DNA of 64,000 nt from Brucella anthropi ATCC 49188. Its GTDB lineage: Bacteria > Pseudomonadota > Alphaproteobacteria > Rhizobiales > Rhizobiaceae. The DNA lies in contig NC_009667.1 of assembly GCF_000017405.1 (NCBI RefSeq), positions 620,001 to 684,000 on the forward strand. The letters are read 5' to 3'. This document shows positions 37,688 to 46,571 of the stretch, piece after piece. Within the stretch, counting starts at the first letter, position 1, and every line of letters starts with the position of its first letter. Below the pieces are notes generated by a model. It saw only the letters and a list, made by a program, of their open reading frames with translations, did no database searches and was not told the origin of the DNA. Position numbers and translations under genes: made by a program.

Positions 37688-38568
37688 GCACGACAACCGT
37701 TTTGGTGGAACCCTCCCAGAAAATGCGCAGACCATTAGCTGAATTCTGGCGGCGGTTCAAAAAGCAGAAGGTGGCCCTCGTGGCGCTCGTCTTCATCATT
37801 GCTTTGGTACTGGCGGCAATTCTGGCTCCCGTGCTCGCGCCCTACGATCCGAGTACACCCGACTATAATGCTGTTCTGCAAGGACCCAGTGCCGGGCATT
37901 GGGCAGGAACGGATGCCTACGGACGGGACATATTCAGCCGTATTATCTGGGGTGCGCGCATTTCGCTTGCCGTTGGCTTTCTTTCGGTGACGCTGGGTGC
38001 TCTTTTTGGTGTCACTCTGGGTATCGTTTCCGGGTTTTACGGCGGTTGGGTGGATTCGATTATCATGCGATTCTGCGATCTGCTGCTTGCTTTCCCAGGC
38101 ATTCTGCTTGCTATAGCTGTAATTGCTGTGCTCGGACCTGGTATTACCAATGTGATCTACGCAGTCGCAATCTTCTCTATTCCGGTTTTTGCCCGACTTG
38201 CGCGCGGTACGACGTTGCAGTTGAAGCGAACCGTCTATGTCGATGCATCGCGGGCCATCGGCGTGGCTGATCGCGTTATCATGCTTCGTCATATCTTGCC
38301 CGGCACCTTGCCAAACGTCATCGTCTATTTTTCGATGCGTATAGGCACCTCCATTCTGACAGCCGCTGCCTTGTCCTTCATCGGTCTCGGCGCACAACCG
38401 CCAAGTCCCGAATGGGGCGCCATGCTGGCTGATGGCCGGACCTATATGGGCGTAGCTGACCATTTGACGTTATTCCCCGGCATCGCAATTTTTGTCACCG
38501 TGCTGGGCTTCAATCTTTTTGGCGATGGCTTGCGCGACGCGCTCGATCCGAAGCTACGATCCGACTGA
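37684..38568 (+). CDS. gsiD: Peptide ABC transporter permease 2 (GsiD/DppC-like)
   Basis: 294 residues. A cytoplasmic N terminus ([15 protein letters not shown]) precedes six helices; [21 protein letters not shown] is the DppC signature region, and the EAA loop is [20 protein letters not shown]. It pairs with the permease upstream, to which it is translationally coupled. Confidence 0.9.
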   Translation: MSTTTVLVEPSQKMRRPLAEFWRRFKKQKVALVALVFIIALVLAAILAPVLAPYDPSTPDYNAVLQGPSAGHWAGTDAYGRDIFSRIIWGARISLAVGFLSVTLGALFGVTLGIVSGFYGGWVDSIIMRFCDLLLAFPGILLAIAVIAVLGPGITNVIYAVAIFSIPVFARLARGTTLQLKRTVYVDASRAIGVADRVIMLRHILPGTLPNVIVYFSMRIGTSILTAAALSFIGLGAQPPSPEWGAMLADGRTYMGVADHLTLFPGIAIFVTVLGFNLFGDGLRDALDPKLRSD

Positions 38569-38580
38569 GGAGCGGTTGTT

Positions 38581-39399
38581 ATGCGAATCTATATCTCCGC
38601 CGATATTGAGGGAGTTGCAGGTGTAGTTGCTCCAGCGCAAGGGCAGGCTGGTCATGCGGAATATGAGAAGGCGCGCATTCTCATGACCGAGGAAGTAAAC
38701 GCCGTAATCGAGGGGTTGGTAGAAGCGGGCGCGACCGAAATCCTTGTCAACGACTCTCACGGGCCGATGACAAATATCCTGCCATCTCTGCTGCATCCGG
38801 CAGCCGATCTGCTTCTGGGCAAGCCTAAACCGATGAACATGGCCTGCGGTTTGACGGCTGAGTTCGATCTGTTCCTTATGGTCGGGCATCATTCCATGGC
38901 CGGCAAGGGTGGGGTGCTTGCTCACACCACAAACGGTTTTGCATTCCGGGAAGTCCGCATCAACAACTTGCCTTACGGGGAACCGGGTATTTACGGTGCT
39001 TATGCTGGAGAGCTTGGCGTTCCAGTTGGTCTGGTTTCCGGCGATGATTGCACGAGGGACGAGAATATTGGATTTTTCCCGGATGCTGAATTTATCGTTG
39101 TCAAACAATCTTTCGGTCACCGGGCTGCGCGACAGATATCCGTTCAGCGGGCGCGCGCTATGCTAAGGGAAGGGGCGATACGTGCAGTCCGAGAAGCTGG
39201 TAGTAAAAAAGCCTTCCGGCTGAATGGGCCATACAAGACAGAATTCTTGATGAGCAATGCGGCACTCGCCGATCAAATGGCAATACTCCCCCCAGCCAGA
39301 CGGGTTGATGCCGTCACGGTGGGTTTTGATTGTGTGACAATGGCAGAGGTGGTCGGCTGGATGACGGCACTTTCCGCCATGAGTTTCGCGTTGCGCTGA
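38581..39399 (+). CDS. M55 family D-aminopeptidase (DppA-like)
   Basis: 272-residue zinc aminopeptidase of the DppA family, specific for D-amino-acid peptides in the B. subtilis prototype. Metal ligands are in ISADIEGVAG (Asp, Glu), ILVNDSHGPM (His) and LFLMVGHHSMAG (His), and YGEPGIYGAYAGELGVPV is conserved. GAGG precedes the ATG at good spacing, 12 bases after the permease. In this operon it would cut imported D-residue peptides in the cytoplasm. Confidence 0.88.
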   Translation: MRIYISADIEGVAGVVAPAQGQAGHAEYEKARILMTEEVNAVIEGLVEAGATEILVNDSHGPMTNILPSLLHPAADLLLGKPKPMNMACGLTAEFDLFLMVGHHSMAGKGGVLAHTTNGFAFREVRINNLPYGEPGIYGAYAGELGVPVGLVSGDDCTRDENIGFFPDAEFIVVKQSFGHRAARQISVQRARAMLREGAIRAVREAGSKKAFRLNGPYKTEFLMSNAALADQMAILPPARRVDAVTVGFDCVTMAEVVGWMTALSAMSFALR

Positions 39400-39441
39400 C
39401 GCGATTGGATAAAGCAGAACTCCTTCCACATTGAGGTTAGA

Positions 39442-40377
39442 ATGTCTGAAACGATGCCGGTTATCGCGCTACATGGTGGTGCGGGAACGATACTGAAATC
39501 TATTATGACGCCGGAGCGCGAAGCGGCCTATCATGCTGCCTTACGCGCCTGTCTCGAGGCGGGGCTAAATATTCTGCGCGAGGGTGGCACATCGCTCGAT
39601 GCTGTAACGGCTTCGGTCATGGCATTGGAAGACGACCCGTTGTTCAACGCGGGACGTGGCGCGGTCTATACCACCGACAGCACCCACGAAATGGATGCGG
39701 CCATCATGAATGGAATGACGCGTGAATGCGGTTCGATTTCAGGAATTTGCGGCCCGCGTCACCCCATACTTGCTGCACGCGCGGTGATGGAAACGACCGA
39801 GCATGTATTTCTGGCCGGTGATGGCGCCAGGCGTTTCTGTGAAAATGCCGGTCTTGAAATGCAAAGCCCGGAATGGTTCGGTACGGAACATCGGCTCCAT
39901 GCCCTCAAGGTCGAAATGGACCGTCGCAAGAAGGGGCTTCCCGATGACGGCGATCCTGCTCGCAAGCACGGAACCGTCGGGGCGGTCGCGCTCGATCGCT
40001 TCGGTCATCTCGCTGCAGCAACTTCTACAGGTGGCATGACCGCCAAGACGCCCGGTCGCGTCGGTGATAGTCCCGTTATTGGCGCCGGAACCTGGGCGGA
40101 CGATGCCACTGCGGCCATTTCGGCAACTGGACATGGCGAATATTTTATTCGCCGGGCGGTTGGACACGAGATAGATGCGCGTATGCGCTGGGCAGGGCAG
40201 GACTTGCACAAAGCAGCAGGCGACGTCGTGACCGAACTTGGTGAAATCGGCGGTTCAGGCGGGCTTGTGGCCGTGGACGCAAAGGGCAATATCTGCCTGC
40301 CCTTCAATAGCCCGGGCATGCATCGTGCATGGTGCGGTGTGGACGGTGTCGTTCATACCGGAATCTATCACCATTGA
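39442..40377 (+). CDS. iaaA: Isoaspartyl peptidase / L-asparaginase (Ntn-hydrolase)
   Basis: 311-residue precursor that cleaves itself before the nucleophile Thr in RKHGTVGAVALD (about residue 176) to form alpha and beta subunits. ALHGGAGT, FNAGRGAVYT and the STGGMTAKTPGRVGDSPVIGAGTWAD segment are family hallmarks. It hydrolyses beta-aspartyl dipeptides and asparagine. In E. coli iaaA heads the gsi operon; here it ends it. With the M55 enzyme it suggests use of iso- or D-peptides. Confidence 0.9.
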   Translation: MSETMPVIALHGGAGTILKSIMTPEREAAYHAALRACLEAGLNILREGGTSLDAVTASVMALEDDPLFNAGRGAVYTTDSTHEMDAAIMNGMTRECGSISGICGPRHPILAARAVMETTEHVFLAGDGARRFCENAGLEMQSPEWFGTEHRLHALKVEMDRRKKGLPDDGDPARKHGTVGAVALDRFGHLAAATSTGGMTAKTPGRVGDSPVIGAGTWADDATAAISATGHGEYFIRRAVGHEIDARMRWAGQDLHKAAGDVVTELGEIGGSGGLVAVDAKGNICLPFNSPGMHRAWCGVDGVVHTGIYHH

Positions 40378-41076
40378 TTTCGTATGCACACCCGTGTCAA
40401 CGGCGGAATAAAATCAGGCCAAAGGGCGGTGTAAAAGTAGGCCGCTGGCGGCGTCGGCGATTTTGCGAGGGTTTCAGCCGGCCTTACTGGCTCGGCTTTG
40501 CGCGAGACGATAACTGTCGCCGTTCAGGGCGCCTCGAAGGCGCGTATCACCAGTGGAGGAAGGATCCCCCCAGATAATTGTCTATAGGTCTGGTAGTTAA
40601 CAAGCGGCTTGCCGGGCAACCGGTCGGGCTGAAGCCTCGTGACAAAGGCCGCCATGGGCGGTCGAGCTATGCCACCTGGAGGCCCTTGGGTATTGGAAAT
40701 GATTGGCACAGTGAACCGTGCAGCCGGGAGAGCCTGTGCCACCGTCGGTCTTGGAGATAGGCCAGAAAAGGCAAGCGAACGAATGCAGATCAGCCAACGG
40801 CAATCACGCTGGCGACAAGCCGGATGCTGATGACAAGGCCGATGCCGCCCAACGGCTTGGCGCAGTGGTATTATCCAGTGCCCAGCTGATCGGCAGGCAG
40901 ATGGCGCGCGAGGATTTCGAAAAGTCCCTGCGGGCTGCAAATGACAATCAAAGGGATAAGAGTTGGAAATCGGGCTCGATAATCAGGACGATGAATAACG
41001 TCCACATTCCGTTTCTCCGTTGAAGATACAATATAGAAATGATATCTAGAAAGTGTGTCTATATGAGGAGATTACC
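40378..41076. other. 700-bp debris between iaaA and vapBC
   Basis: Apart from the IS21-like end no recognised gene is seen. A coding-like plus-strand stretch around 40790-40970 (AAQRLGAVVLSSAQLIGRQM) and a minus-strand stretch around 40524-40720 are open but have no start or ribosome binding site and are not recognised. I treat the region as decayed mobile DNA. Confidence 0.45.
40396..40520. mobile_element. IS21-family-like terminal remnant
   Basis: GTCAACGGCGGAATAAAATC and the shifted repeat GGTGTAAAAGTAGGCC follow the multiple-terminal-repeat style of IS21-family ends. No istA/istB reading frame accompanies it, so only one end seems left, inserted just after the iaaA gene. Confidence 0.35.
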
Positions 41077-41349
41077 ATGGCCTTGAGCATCAAGACCGAT
41101 GAAGCAGACCGGTTGGCGCGGGAACTATCCCGTCTTACCGGCGAGACCATGACTGACGCTATCACTCAGGCCATGCGAGAGCGACTGGACCGGCTTCGTG
41201 CCGAGCGCGAGGCGCAGCGCGATTACGTTGCGCGTATGAAAGCTTTCGTTCGTGAGCGTGCCAGTCGTTATGACCGCCGTCCGGTTACGAAACAGGAATG
41301 GGACGAAGCCGTCGGCGATACCTCAGAAGAGCCAGGCTATCATCAATGA
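41077..41349 (+). CDS. vapB: VapB-family antitoxin
   Basis: 90 residues. The N-terminal [20 protein letters not shown] and [17 protein letters not shown] match the Rv0623-like VapB DNA-binding region, and the C-terminal acidic tail wraps the toxin. GAGGAG precedes the ATG at 41077. The stop overlaps the vapC start. Confidence 0.9.
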   Translation: MALSIKTDEADRLARELSRLTGETMTDAITQAMRERLDRLRAEREAQRDYVARMKAFVRERASRYDRRPVTKQEWDEAVGDTSEEPGYHQ

Positions 41350-41774
41350 TGATTGTCGACGCATCAGCGATCATAGCGATCCTCTTCGATGAGGTGGAAG
41401 CGCCGGAGTGCATGGATGCTCTCCAGTCTGATACGGCGCGTCTGATATCGGCGGTGAATTACGTCGAGGCCGGTACAGTTCTTGCGGGCAGGATCAGGGA
41501 GGGAGATCGGCATGCTGCGATTGCCGATCTGGATGCATTCCTTGCTGATTTCGGCATCTTGGTTGCGTCCATAGATGACAGGCTTGCACGAGCTGCGATG
41601 AAGGCGCGGGTGGAATACGGCAAGGGATTTGGAACGAGAGCCGGTTTGAACTTCGGTGATTGTTTTGCCTATGCCTTGGCAAAACGGCATTCCGCTCCCC
41701 TTCTCTATGTCGGTGATGACTTTGCGCTGACTGACATTCAATCCGCGCTATCACGCGGCCCCTGCCAAGGCTAG
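41346..41774 (+). CDS. vapC: VapC PIN-domain ribonuclease toxin
   Basis: 142 residues with all PIN acidic residues: [13 protein letters not shown] (first Asp), the [11 protein letters not shown]lu, and the [12 protein letters not shown]sp, followed by [14 protein letters not shown]. It cleaves RNA, probably initiator tRNA or rRNA loops as in other VapCs. It starts at ATG 41346 or 41349, overlapping vapB. It is complete. Confidence 0.92.
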   Translation: MMIVDASAIIAILFDEVEAPECMDALQSDTARLISAVNYVEAGTVLAGRIREGDRHAAIADLDAFLADFGILVASIDDRLARAAMKARVEYGKGFGTRAGLNFGDCFAYALAKRHSAPLLYVGDDFALTDIQSALSRGPCQG

Positions 41775-41784
41775 CGCTTAGCCT

Positions 41785-42093
41785 TCATGCTGCGGAAGCG
41801 AGCAGCTTGGCCCGTTCGATCCGCTCACGCTCGCGCGGCGAATGCATCGCTTCCCACAAATCCGTCCGGCGCTGCACGTTCACCCAGAAGTCAGGGCTAT
41901 TGTCGAACACACGCGCCAGAATGAACGCGGTCGGAGCCGTCACCGTACGGCGGTCGTTGCAAAGCTCGTTCACATACTTGCGCGGAACCCCCATCGCCCC
42001 GGACAACGCCGATTGTGTCAATTCCCAAGGCTGCATGAACTCTTCCACCAGAATTTCACCAACTGTCGCGGGCTTACGTACGGTCATCGGCAT
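41785..42093 (-). CDS. higA: HigA-family antitoxin (XRE type)
   Basis: 102 residues with the HigA addiction-module helix-turn-helix: PATVGEILVEEFMQP, LTQSALSGAMGVPRKYVNEL and the C-terminal FWVNVQRRTDLWEA. ATG 42093 is the family start; the frame upstream lies within the toxin remnant in another phase. The adjacent HigB gene is broken, leaving an orphan antitoxin that may still bind DNA. Confidence 0.87.
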   Translation of the reverse strand: MPMTVRKPATVGEILVEEFMQPWELTQSALSGAMGVPRKYVNELCNDRRTVTAPTAFILARVFDNSPDFWVNVQRRTDLWEAMHSPRERERIERAKLLASAA

Positions 42094-42103
42094 TTTCGTC
42101 ACT

Positions 42104-42241
42104 TCAACGATAGCTGTGATCGTCCAGATAAAGGCCGGACGCTTCACCCTTACTTCCACCTCATCGGAACGCCAACCGCTATTGCTTGGTGACGTGGATG
42201 GAATGAAAACCCTCAAGATTGCCTTTCACCGTCTGATTTCG
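42104..42241 (-). pseudogene. higB: HigB-like toxin remnant with in-frame stops
   Basis: The minus strand, upstream of higA, reads VKGNLEGFHSIHVTKQ-stop-RLAFR-stop-GGSKGEASGLYLDDHSYR-stop. The shape is the C-terminal half of a RelE/HigB toxin. The stops at 42179-42181 (TAG) and 42161-42163 (TGA) fall where the family usually has Trp (Q-W-R and R-W), so each is one base from TGG. The 5' part is lost. Confidence 0.5.
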
Positions 42242-42284
42242 TCAAGCTTCGCCCGGGAACATAGTTGCGTGCTCTCGACGAGAG

Positions 42285-42565
42285 TGCATATGGGCCAGAC
42301 GACCTTCATCAAGAAAGGGTTCCGTCAAGGTGATCCCTCGGGTTTCGGATTGCGCAGTTTCCTGATCGATGATGCTGGCAATCCAAAGAGTTAACTTCGC
42401 CCACGCGAACACAAGAACATCCAGACCGATCGCGTCATTCTTAAACCGGGACCACCAGAGGAACTCGAAGTGGTCAAGCGCATCTACACCGATTTCGTAG
42501 AACGCGGATTGACCGAACCGCAAGTTGCCAGTCGCCCGGCGTGACGGATCATGGTTTGCGCGAAA
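42285..42565 (+). pseudogene. Serine recombinase fragment with nonsense codon
   Basis: Reads IKKGFRQGDPSGFGLRSFLI, then a stop at 42392, then REHKNIQTDRVILKPGPPEE and KRIYTDFVERGLTE, ending with VTDHGLR. This is the recombinase-domain middle part of a large serine recombinase. The catalytic N terminus and the C terminus are missing. It is of a different subgroup from the scraps at 30 kb. Confidence 0.65.
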
Positions 42566-42756
42566 CGGCCGCAGCAAGGCCTCGGGATGTATCGCTCACC
42601 ACATTTCAATGCAAAAGCGCGCCGGCTAGGGATCAACGTTTCGTTTGTCATGGGTGTTCCTGCGCCGTTTCGGAATTTGCCTGCCAACGGTTATATGACC
42701 GATGGCAGGCTGGCGATACAATCTATACGCTGCTAGGGGCTACAGGGCAAAATTAG

Positions 42757-44342
42757 CCTGAATAATTCATGTCGAGTTGACGGATGTAGCCTAACCTTTT
42801 GAAACAGCGTAAGAAATGGTTGTCGAAGCCGATCCGTGCAGTTTCCGGGAGACTACATCCGCCATGAACGATCATACGGTGCCGCTGAGCGGTTTGTCAC
42901 CCATTGATGGCAAGAATGTTGTTGCCCGGTTTGACGGCGGAATGCTGTCATCGGATGGTGGCCTTCTGGCTTTGAATGAAGTCGAGAAGCGCTATCGTAT
43001 TGCCGAGCGCCTGGCAGGCTGCATCAAGGATCCGCGCCGTTCAGATCAGATTGTACATGGTCTTTCGACGATGATCAGCTTCCGCATACAGATGATTGCA
43101 GCAGGTTATGAGGATGGCAATGATGCCAACCGGCTTCGCAGCGATCCGGTCTTCAAGATGGCGCACAATAGTTTGCCCTCAGGCCGGTCGCTGGCCTCTC
43201 AATCAACGATGTGTCGGCTGGAGAACCTTCCGGACGTTCGTGAACTCCTCGCCATGGGCCAGGCCATGATCGACCTTTACTGCGCCTCCTTCCGGCAGGT
43301 ACCGAAGCGGATCGTGCTTGATATTGATGATACTTTTGATGCTGTTCACGGTTGCCAGCAGCTTCGCCTGTTCAATGCCCATCATGACGAATACGGTTTT
43401 CAGCCGATTGTCGTCTTCGATGGTGACGGCCGGTTCGTCGCCGCAGTGCTACGCCCGGCCAAGCGACCAGGCGGCGCTGAAATCCGCGCCCACCTGCGCC
43501 GCCTTGTACGGATGATCCGAAACAACTGGCCCAATACCTGTATTCTGATCCGGGCCGACAGCCATTACACCAGCCCACTCGTCATTGACTGGTGTCGCGC
43601 CAATGACGTTGACTTCATCCTTGGCGTGGCGCCGACCACGACACTGCGCAAGCGCTTCGAGACCTCGGCAAAGGCGGGCAAGGTGCGCAGGTTCACGGAA
43701 TTCTTCGATGGGGCGGCGAGCTGGAGCCGGGTGGAACGCATCATCGCGCGTATGGAAGCTGGTGCCCAGGGGACAGATACCCGCTTCATCGTGACCAACC
43801 TCACAGGCAACAGACCGAAAACGCTTTATGAGGGCGTCTACTGCCGACGTGGCATGGCCGAGAACCATATCAAGTCGTGGAAGACGCATCTGGCGGCTGA
43901 CCGCACGTCTTGCACCAGAGCCACCGCCAACCAGTTCCGCCTCTTCCTGCATGCTGGGGCCTATTGGCTGATGTGGGGCCTGCGCGCTGCGATGCCGAAA
44001 CGCTCACGCTTCGCCGTCGCTCAGTTCGACACATTGCGGCTGCGCCTGATCAAGATCGCAGCGCGAGTGATCGAAATGAAGACCCAGATCCGTCTCCATC
44101 TGCCGACCTCTTGCCCAAGCCAGAATATCCTGCGCCTCGTGCTTGAACGCATTCCAAAGCTGGCAACTTAAAAAAAGGGCGTAAACGCCCCGAAACCTCA
44201 ACCCGTTCGTCGCAACTTCCAAACCCAGATGACACAACGACCGGTTAAAACCGGCGAATGTCCCCCTGTGAAAAACGCTCACTTCGGCACACGGCAATTT
44301 GCACGATGCGCGCCATATCCATTCCGCTATGAATTAACCGGG
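42757..44342 (+). mobile_element. IS1380-family insertion sequence, 1586 bp, complete
   Basis: Imperfect 15-bp ends CCTGAATAATTCATG (42757-42771) and, inverted, CCCGGTTAATTCATA (44328-44342) are flanked by the direct repeat TTAG (42753-42756 and 44343-44346), the 4-bp target duplication expected for this family. One transposase gene fills the element. It lies 20 bases from the 3' end of the sugar-type binding-protein gene. Confidence 0.85.
42864..44171 (+). CDS. IS1380-family transposase
   Basis: About 435 residues, full length, of the IS1380/IS4-like DDE transposases. It shows DGGMLSSDGGLLALNEVE, the IAAGYEDGNDANRLRSDP block, first Asp in VLDIDDTFDAVHG, second in LIRADSHYTSP and the Glu in the C-terminal CRRGMAENHIKSWK motif. 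The start is probably ATG 42864 (MNDHTVPLSG); the frame is open 16 codons earlier. No disruption is seen, so the element may be active. Confidence 0.92.
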   Translation: MNDHTVPLSGLSPIDGKNVVARFDGGMLSSDGGLLALNEVEKRYRIAERLAGCIKDPRRSDQIVHGLSTMISFRIQMIAAGYEDGNDANRLRSDPVFKMAHNSLPSGRSLASQSTMCRLENLPDVRELLAMGQAMIDLYCASFRQVPKRIVLDIDDTFDAVHGCQQLRLFNAHHDEYGFQPIVVFDGDGRFVAAVLRPAKRPGGAEIRAHLRRLVRMIRNNWPNTCILIRADSHYTSPLVIDWCRANDVDFILGVAPTTTLRKRFETSAKAGKVRRFTEFFDGAASWSRVERIIARMEAGAQGTDTRFIVTNLTGNRPKTLYEGVYCRRGMAENHIKSWKTHLAADRTSCTRATANQFRLFLHAGAYWLMWGLRAAMPKRSRFAVAQFDTLRLRLIKIAARVIEMKTQIRLHLPTSCPSQNILRLVLERIPKLAT

Positions 44343-44364
44343 TTAGCTGTTAGTGATGACGGAC

Positions 44365-45642
44365 TTACTTCGTCATTTCATCGACCGTCTTCACGAGCAT
44401 AGGCAGGCCGTCTTCGGGGGTAAGATCGCCCCGCATAACCTTGGCAATGATGTCGCGTTCCGCGCGCCAGATGCGCACCGACGATCCGGTCGGATAGCCC
44501 TCCCACGGGCGCGCCAGCTCGATTTGGGATGCCACTGTTTTGAAGCGCGGTTCCTTTTCGTAAAAAGGAGCAAGATAATCAGCGCCGTCAGCCAGTTTGT
44601 TCGTCGGCAGATATCCTGTCGTTTCTACCACGATACTCTGTCCTTTCGGACCGGTGGCGAATTTCAGATATTCCCAGGCCGCCTTTTGCACTGCCTCATC
44701 TTGTGAAAGAATGATGCCCGCCGCGCCGCCCGTCGGGAGGCCGCCATTTTCCTTATCGTCAACCGGTACTCTTATCGTGTTCAGTTTGAAGCGGTCTCCT
44801 ACAAGACCGATAATCTGTGCAAGGCGGGCGGGTGTATCGATGAAATAGGCTGTTTGTCCGGCTGCGAATTGCTGGCGCGCCTGTTCAAATTCCAACAAAT
44901 TCTCGCCGCCCTCAGTCACGATACGACGGAGAATTTTGAGGGCTGCCAGACCCTTTTCATTGTCGAAACCGGCATTTCCCGTTTCAGGCTCGACGAGCTG
45001 CGTTCCTTTCTGCCGCAAAATGGTCTGCCAGAGCCAATCGTCGGGCCAATCGTAGATTGTATAACCGATACCCGCCATCTTCGGGTCTGCGTCATGGATT
45101 TTCTTGGCGCGCGCCAGAAGATCGTCCCAGGTCGCCGGTACCTCCTTGGGGTCCAAACCTGCTTTCTCGACGGCGCTTTCATTGACGTAAAGAATTGGGA
45201 GCGACGCGTTGAAGGCCATACCGTATTTGGTACCATCTACAACGCCGATATCGAGCATGGACTGTGAATAATTCTCCGTTATCCAGTTTTGTGGTTCGGC
45301 ATCCAGAAACGGCTTGAGGTCCACGATCTGATTGCGCTTGGACAAAGTGCGCGCAAGCTCGGGCATAAGATGATAGCCGGGAAAGTAGATGTCTGGAAGC
45401 TGATTGGTGACGGCCAGCCGCTGCATCAGGAGATGGCCTTCGTCGTAGTCCTTGGCAGGAGCCCGGAATTTTATCTTGATATCCGGGTGTTCCTTCATGA
45501 AGGCTTGCGAAATTGGATCATGGAACTTCGCGAAGCCGGATTGTGCGTAGAGCACGTCCAGTGTCACCTCGGAGGCGGGTGCCGTTCCCGCCATACAAAG
45601 CGTCAGGGTTCCGGCGGCGATGAATTTTGCTATATGTTTCAT
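44365..45642 (-). CDS. Carbohydrate-type ABC solute-binding protein (UgpB-like)
   Basis: 425 residues with a signal peptide (FIAAGTLTLCMAGTAPAS) and the family-1 extracellular binding fold: FMKEHPDIKIKFR, YGMAFNASLPILYVNESA, ATWDDLLARAKKIHD, GAAGIILSQDEAVQKAAWEY. It would capture a sugar, polyol or glycerophosphate-like ligand. GGGAGG precedes the ATG. It is the last gene of the operon; the IS1380 element sits immediately beyond its stop. Confidence 0.88.
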   Translation of the reverse strand: MKHIAKFIAAGTLTLCMAGTAPASEVTLDVLYAQSGFAKFHDPISQAFMKEHPDIKIKFRAPAKDYDEGHLLMQRLAVTNQLPDIYFPGYHLMPELARTLSKRNQIVDLKPFLDAEPQNWITENYSQSMLDIGVVDGTKYGMAFNASLPILYVNESAVEKAGLDPKEVPATWDDLLARAKKIHDADPKMAGIGYTIYDWPDDWLWQTILRQKGTQLVEPETGNAGFDNEKGLAALKILRRIVTEGGENLLEFEQARQQFAAGQTAYFIDTPARLAQIIGLVGDRFKLNTIRVPVDDKENGGLPTGGAAGIILSQDEAVQKAAWEYLKFATGPKGQSIVVETTGYLPTNKLADGADYLAPFYEKEPRFKTVASQIELARPWEGYPTGSSVRIWRAERDIIAKVMRGDLTPEDGLPMLVKTVDEMTK

Positions 45643-45683
45643 ATGTTCCTCCCTGGATTAAGACGTTTATTTATTGAGGCTTC

Positions 45684-46571
45684 TTATTTGACACCGGTCA
45701 TGGTGATGCCCTGGATGAAACGCTTGCGCGCAATCAGGAAGCAGATCACGAGCGGGGCTGTAAGCATGGTGGCGGCCGCCGTCAGGGCTCCATAATTCGA
45801 GCCAGTTTCCGCGTCTGCGAAGAGCAGCATGCCAAGCGGTGGCGGAGCGAGCTGATTGTCGGAAATGACGATGAGCGGCCAGTAAAGGTCGTTCCAATGC
45901 GCGACGATCGAGAATACCGCGAAAGCGGCGATTGCCGGCATGGCGCTCGGCGTGACGATGCGCCAGATGATTTCAAGCTCGCCCATGCCATCAAGTCGTG
46001 CGGCATTGATGATATCGTCGGGAAAGCTCCTGAAAAACTGCCGGAACAGGAATATGGCGAAGGCCGACAGGAAAAACGGCAGCATCATCGAGAAATAGCT
46101 GTTGAGCTGGCCAGCCCAGGCCAGAGCGATATAAAGGGGAAGCGCTGGCACCTGGATGGGGATCGCCAGTGCTAGCAGGATCAGAACGAAGAAAAGGTTG
46201 CGGCCGGTAAATTTCAGCTTGGCCAGTGCGTAGGCACACGGGATTGCGACAATCAACTGGACCAGAAGGATACCGCTGCACACAATGACGCCGTTCAGTG
46301 CAAAGCGCAGCAACGGAGCGCTTTCAAGCGCGAAGCTGTAATTTTCCACGCCATAGAACTGCGTTGGCCATAACCGCAACTGAGCGCTGAATATCTCATT
46401 TGGTGGTTTGATTGATGTAACCAGCATCCAGACGAAGGGCATGACGATAAAGATTGCGCCCACGATCAAGATGGTGTGGACCGCGATGAAGCCAAGCCCC
46501 CGTTTCAGCCCCGAGAGGCTGCGGGCAGGCGGGCTTGCGGCTTGTGCTTTCATGTCCGGTATCGGTGTCAA
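45684..46571 (-). CDS. ABC permease, MalG/UgpE type
   Basis: 295 residues with six membrane helices; SIKPPNEIFSAQLRLWP and the EAA loop NAARLDGMGELEIIWRIVTPSAMPA are typical of MalG/UgpE. It starts with TTG, which overlaps the stop of the upstream permease and has AGGAGG eight bases before it; ATG 46553 is an alternative. It forms the channel with the UgpA-like protein. Confidence 0.88.
   Translation of the reverse strand: MTPIPDMKAQAASPPARSLSGLKRGLGFIAVHTILIVGAIFIVMPFVWMLVTSIKPPNEIFSAQLRLWPTQFYGVENYSFALESAPLLRFALNGVIVCSGILLVQLIVAIPCAYALAKLKFTGRNLFFVLILLALAIPIQVPALPLYIALAWAGQLNSYFSMMLPFFLSAFAIFLFRQFFRSFPDDIINAARLDGMGELEIIWRIVTPSAMPAIAAFAVFSIVAHWNDLYWPLIVISDNQLAPPPLGMLLFADAETGSNYGALTAAATMLTAPLVICFLIARKRFIQGITMTGVK

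Noticed and set aside
40524..40940. Minus-strand frame with LQPDRLPGKPLVNYQTYRQ
   Set aside because: Open and proline-rich, but no ribosome binding site, no known fold, and such frames recur as artefacts opposite mobile DNA; left as unassigned debris.
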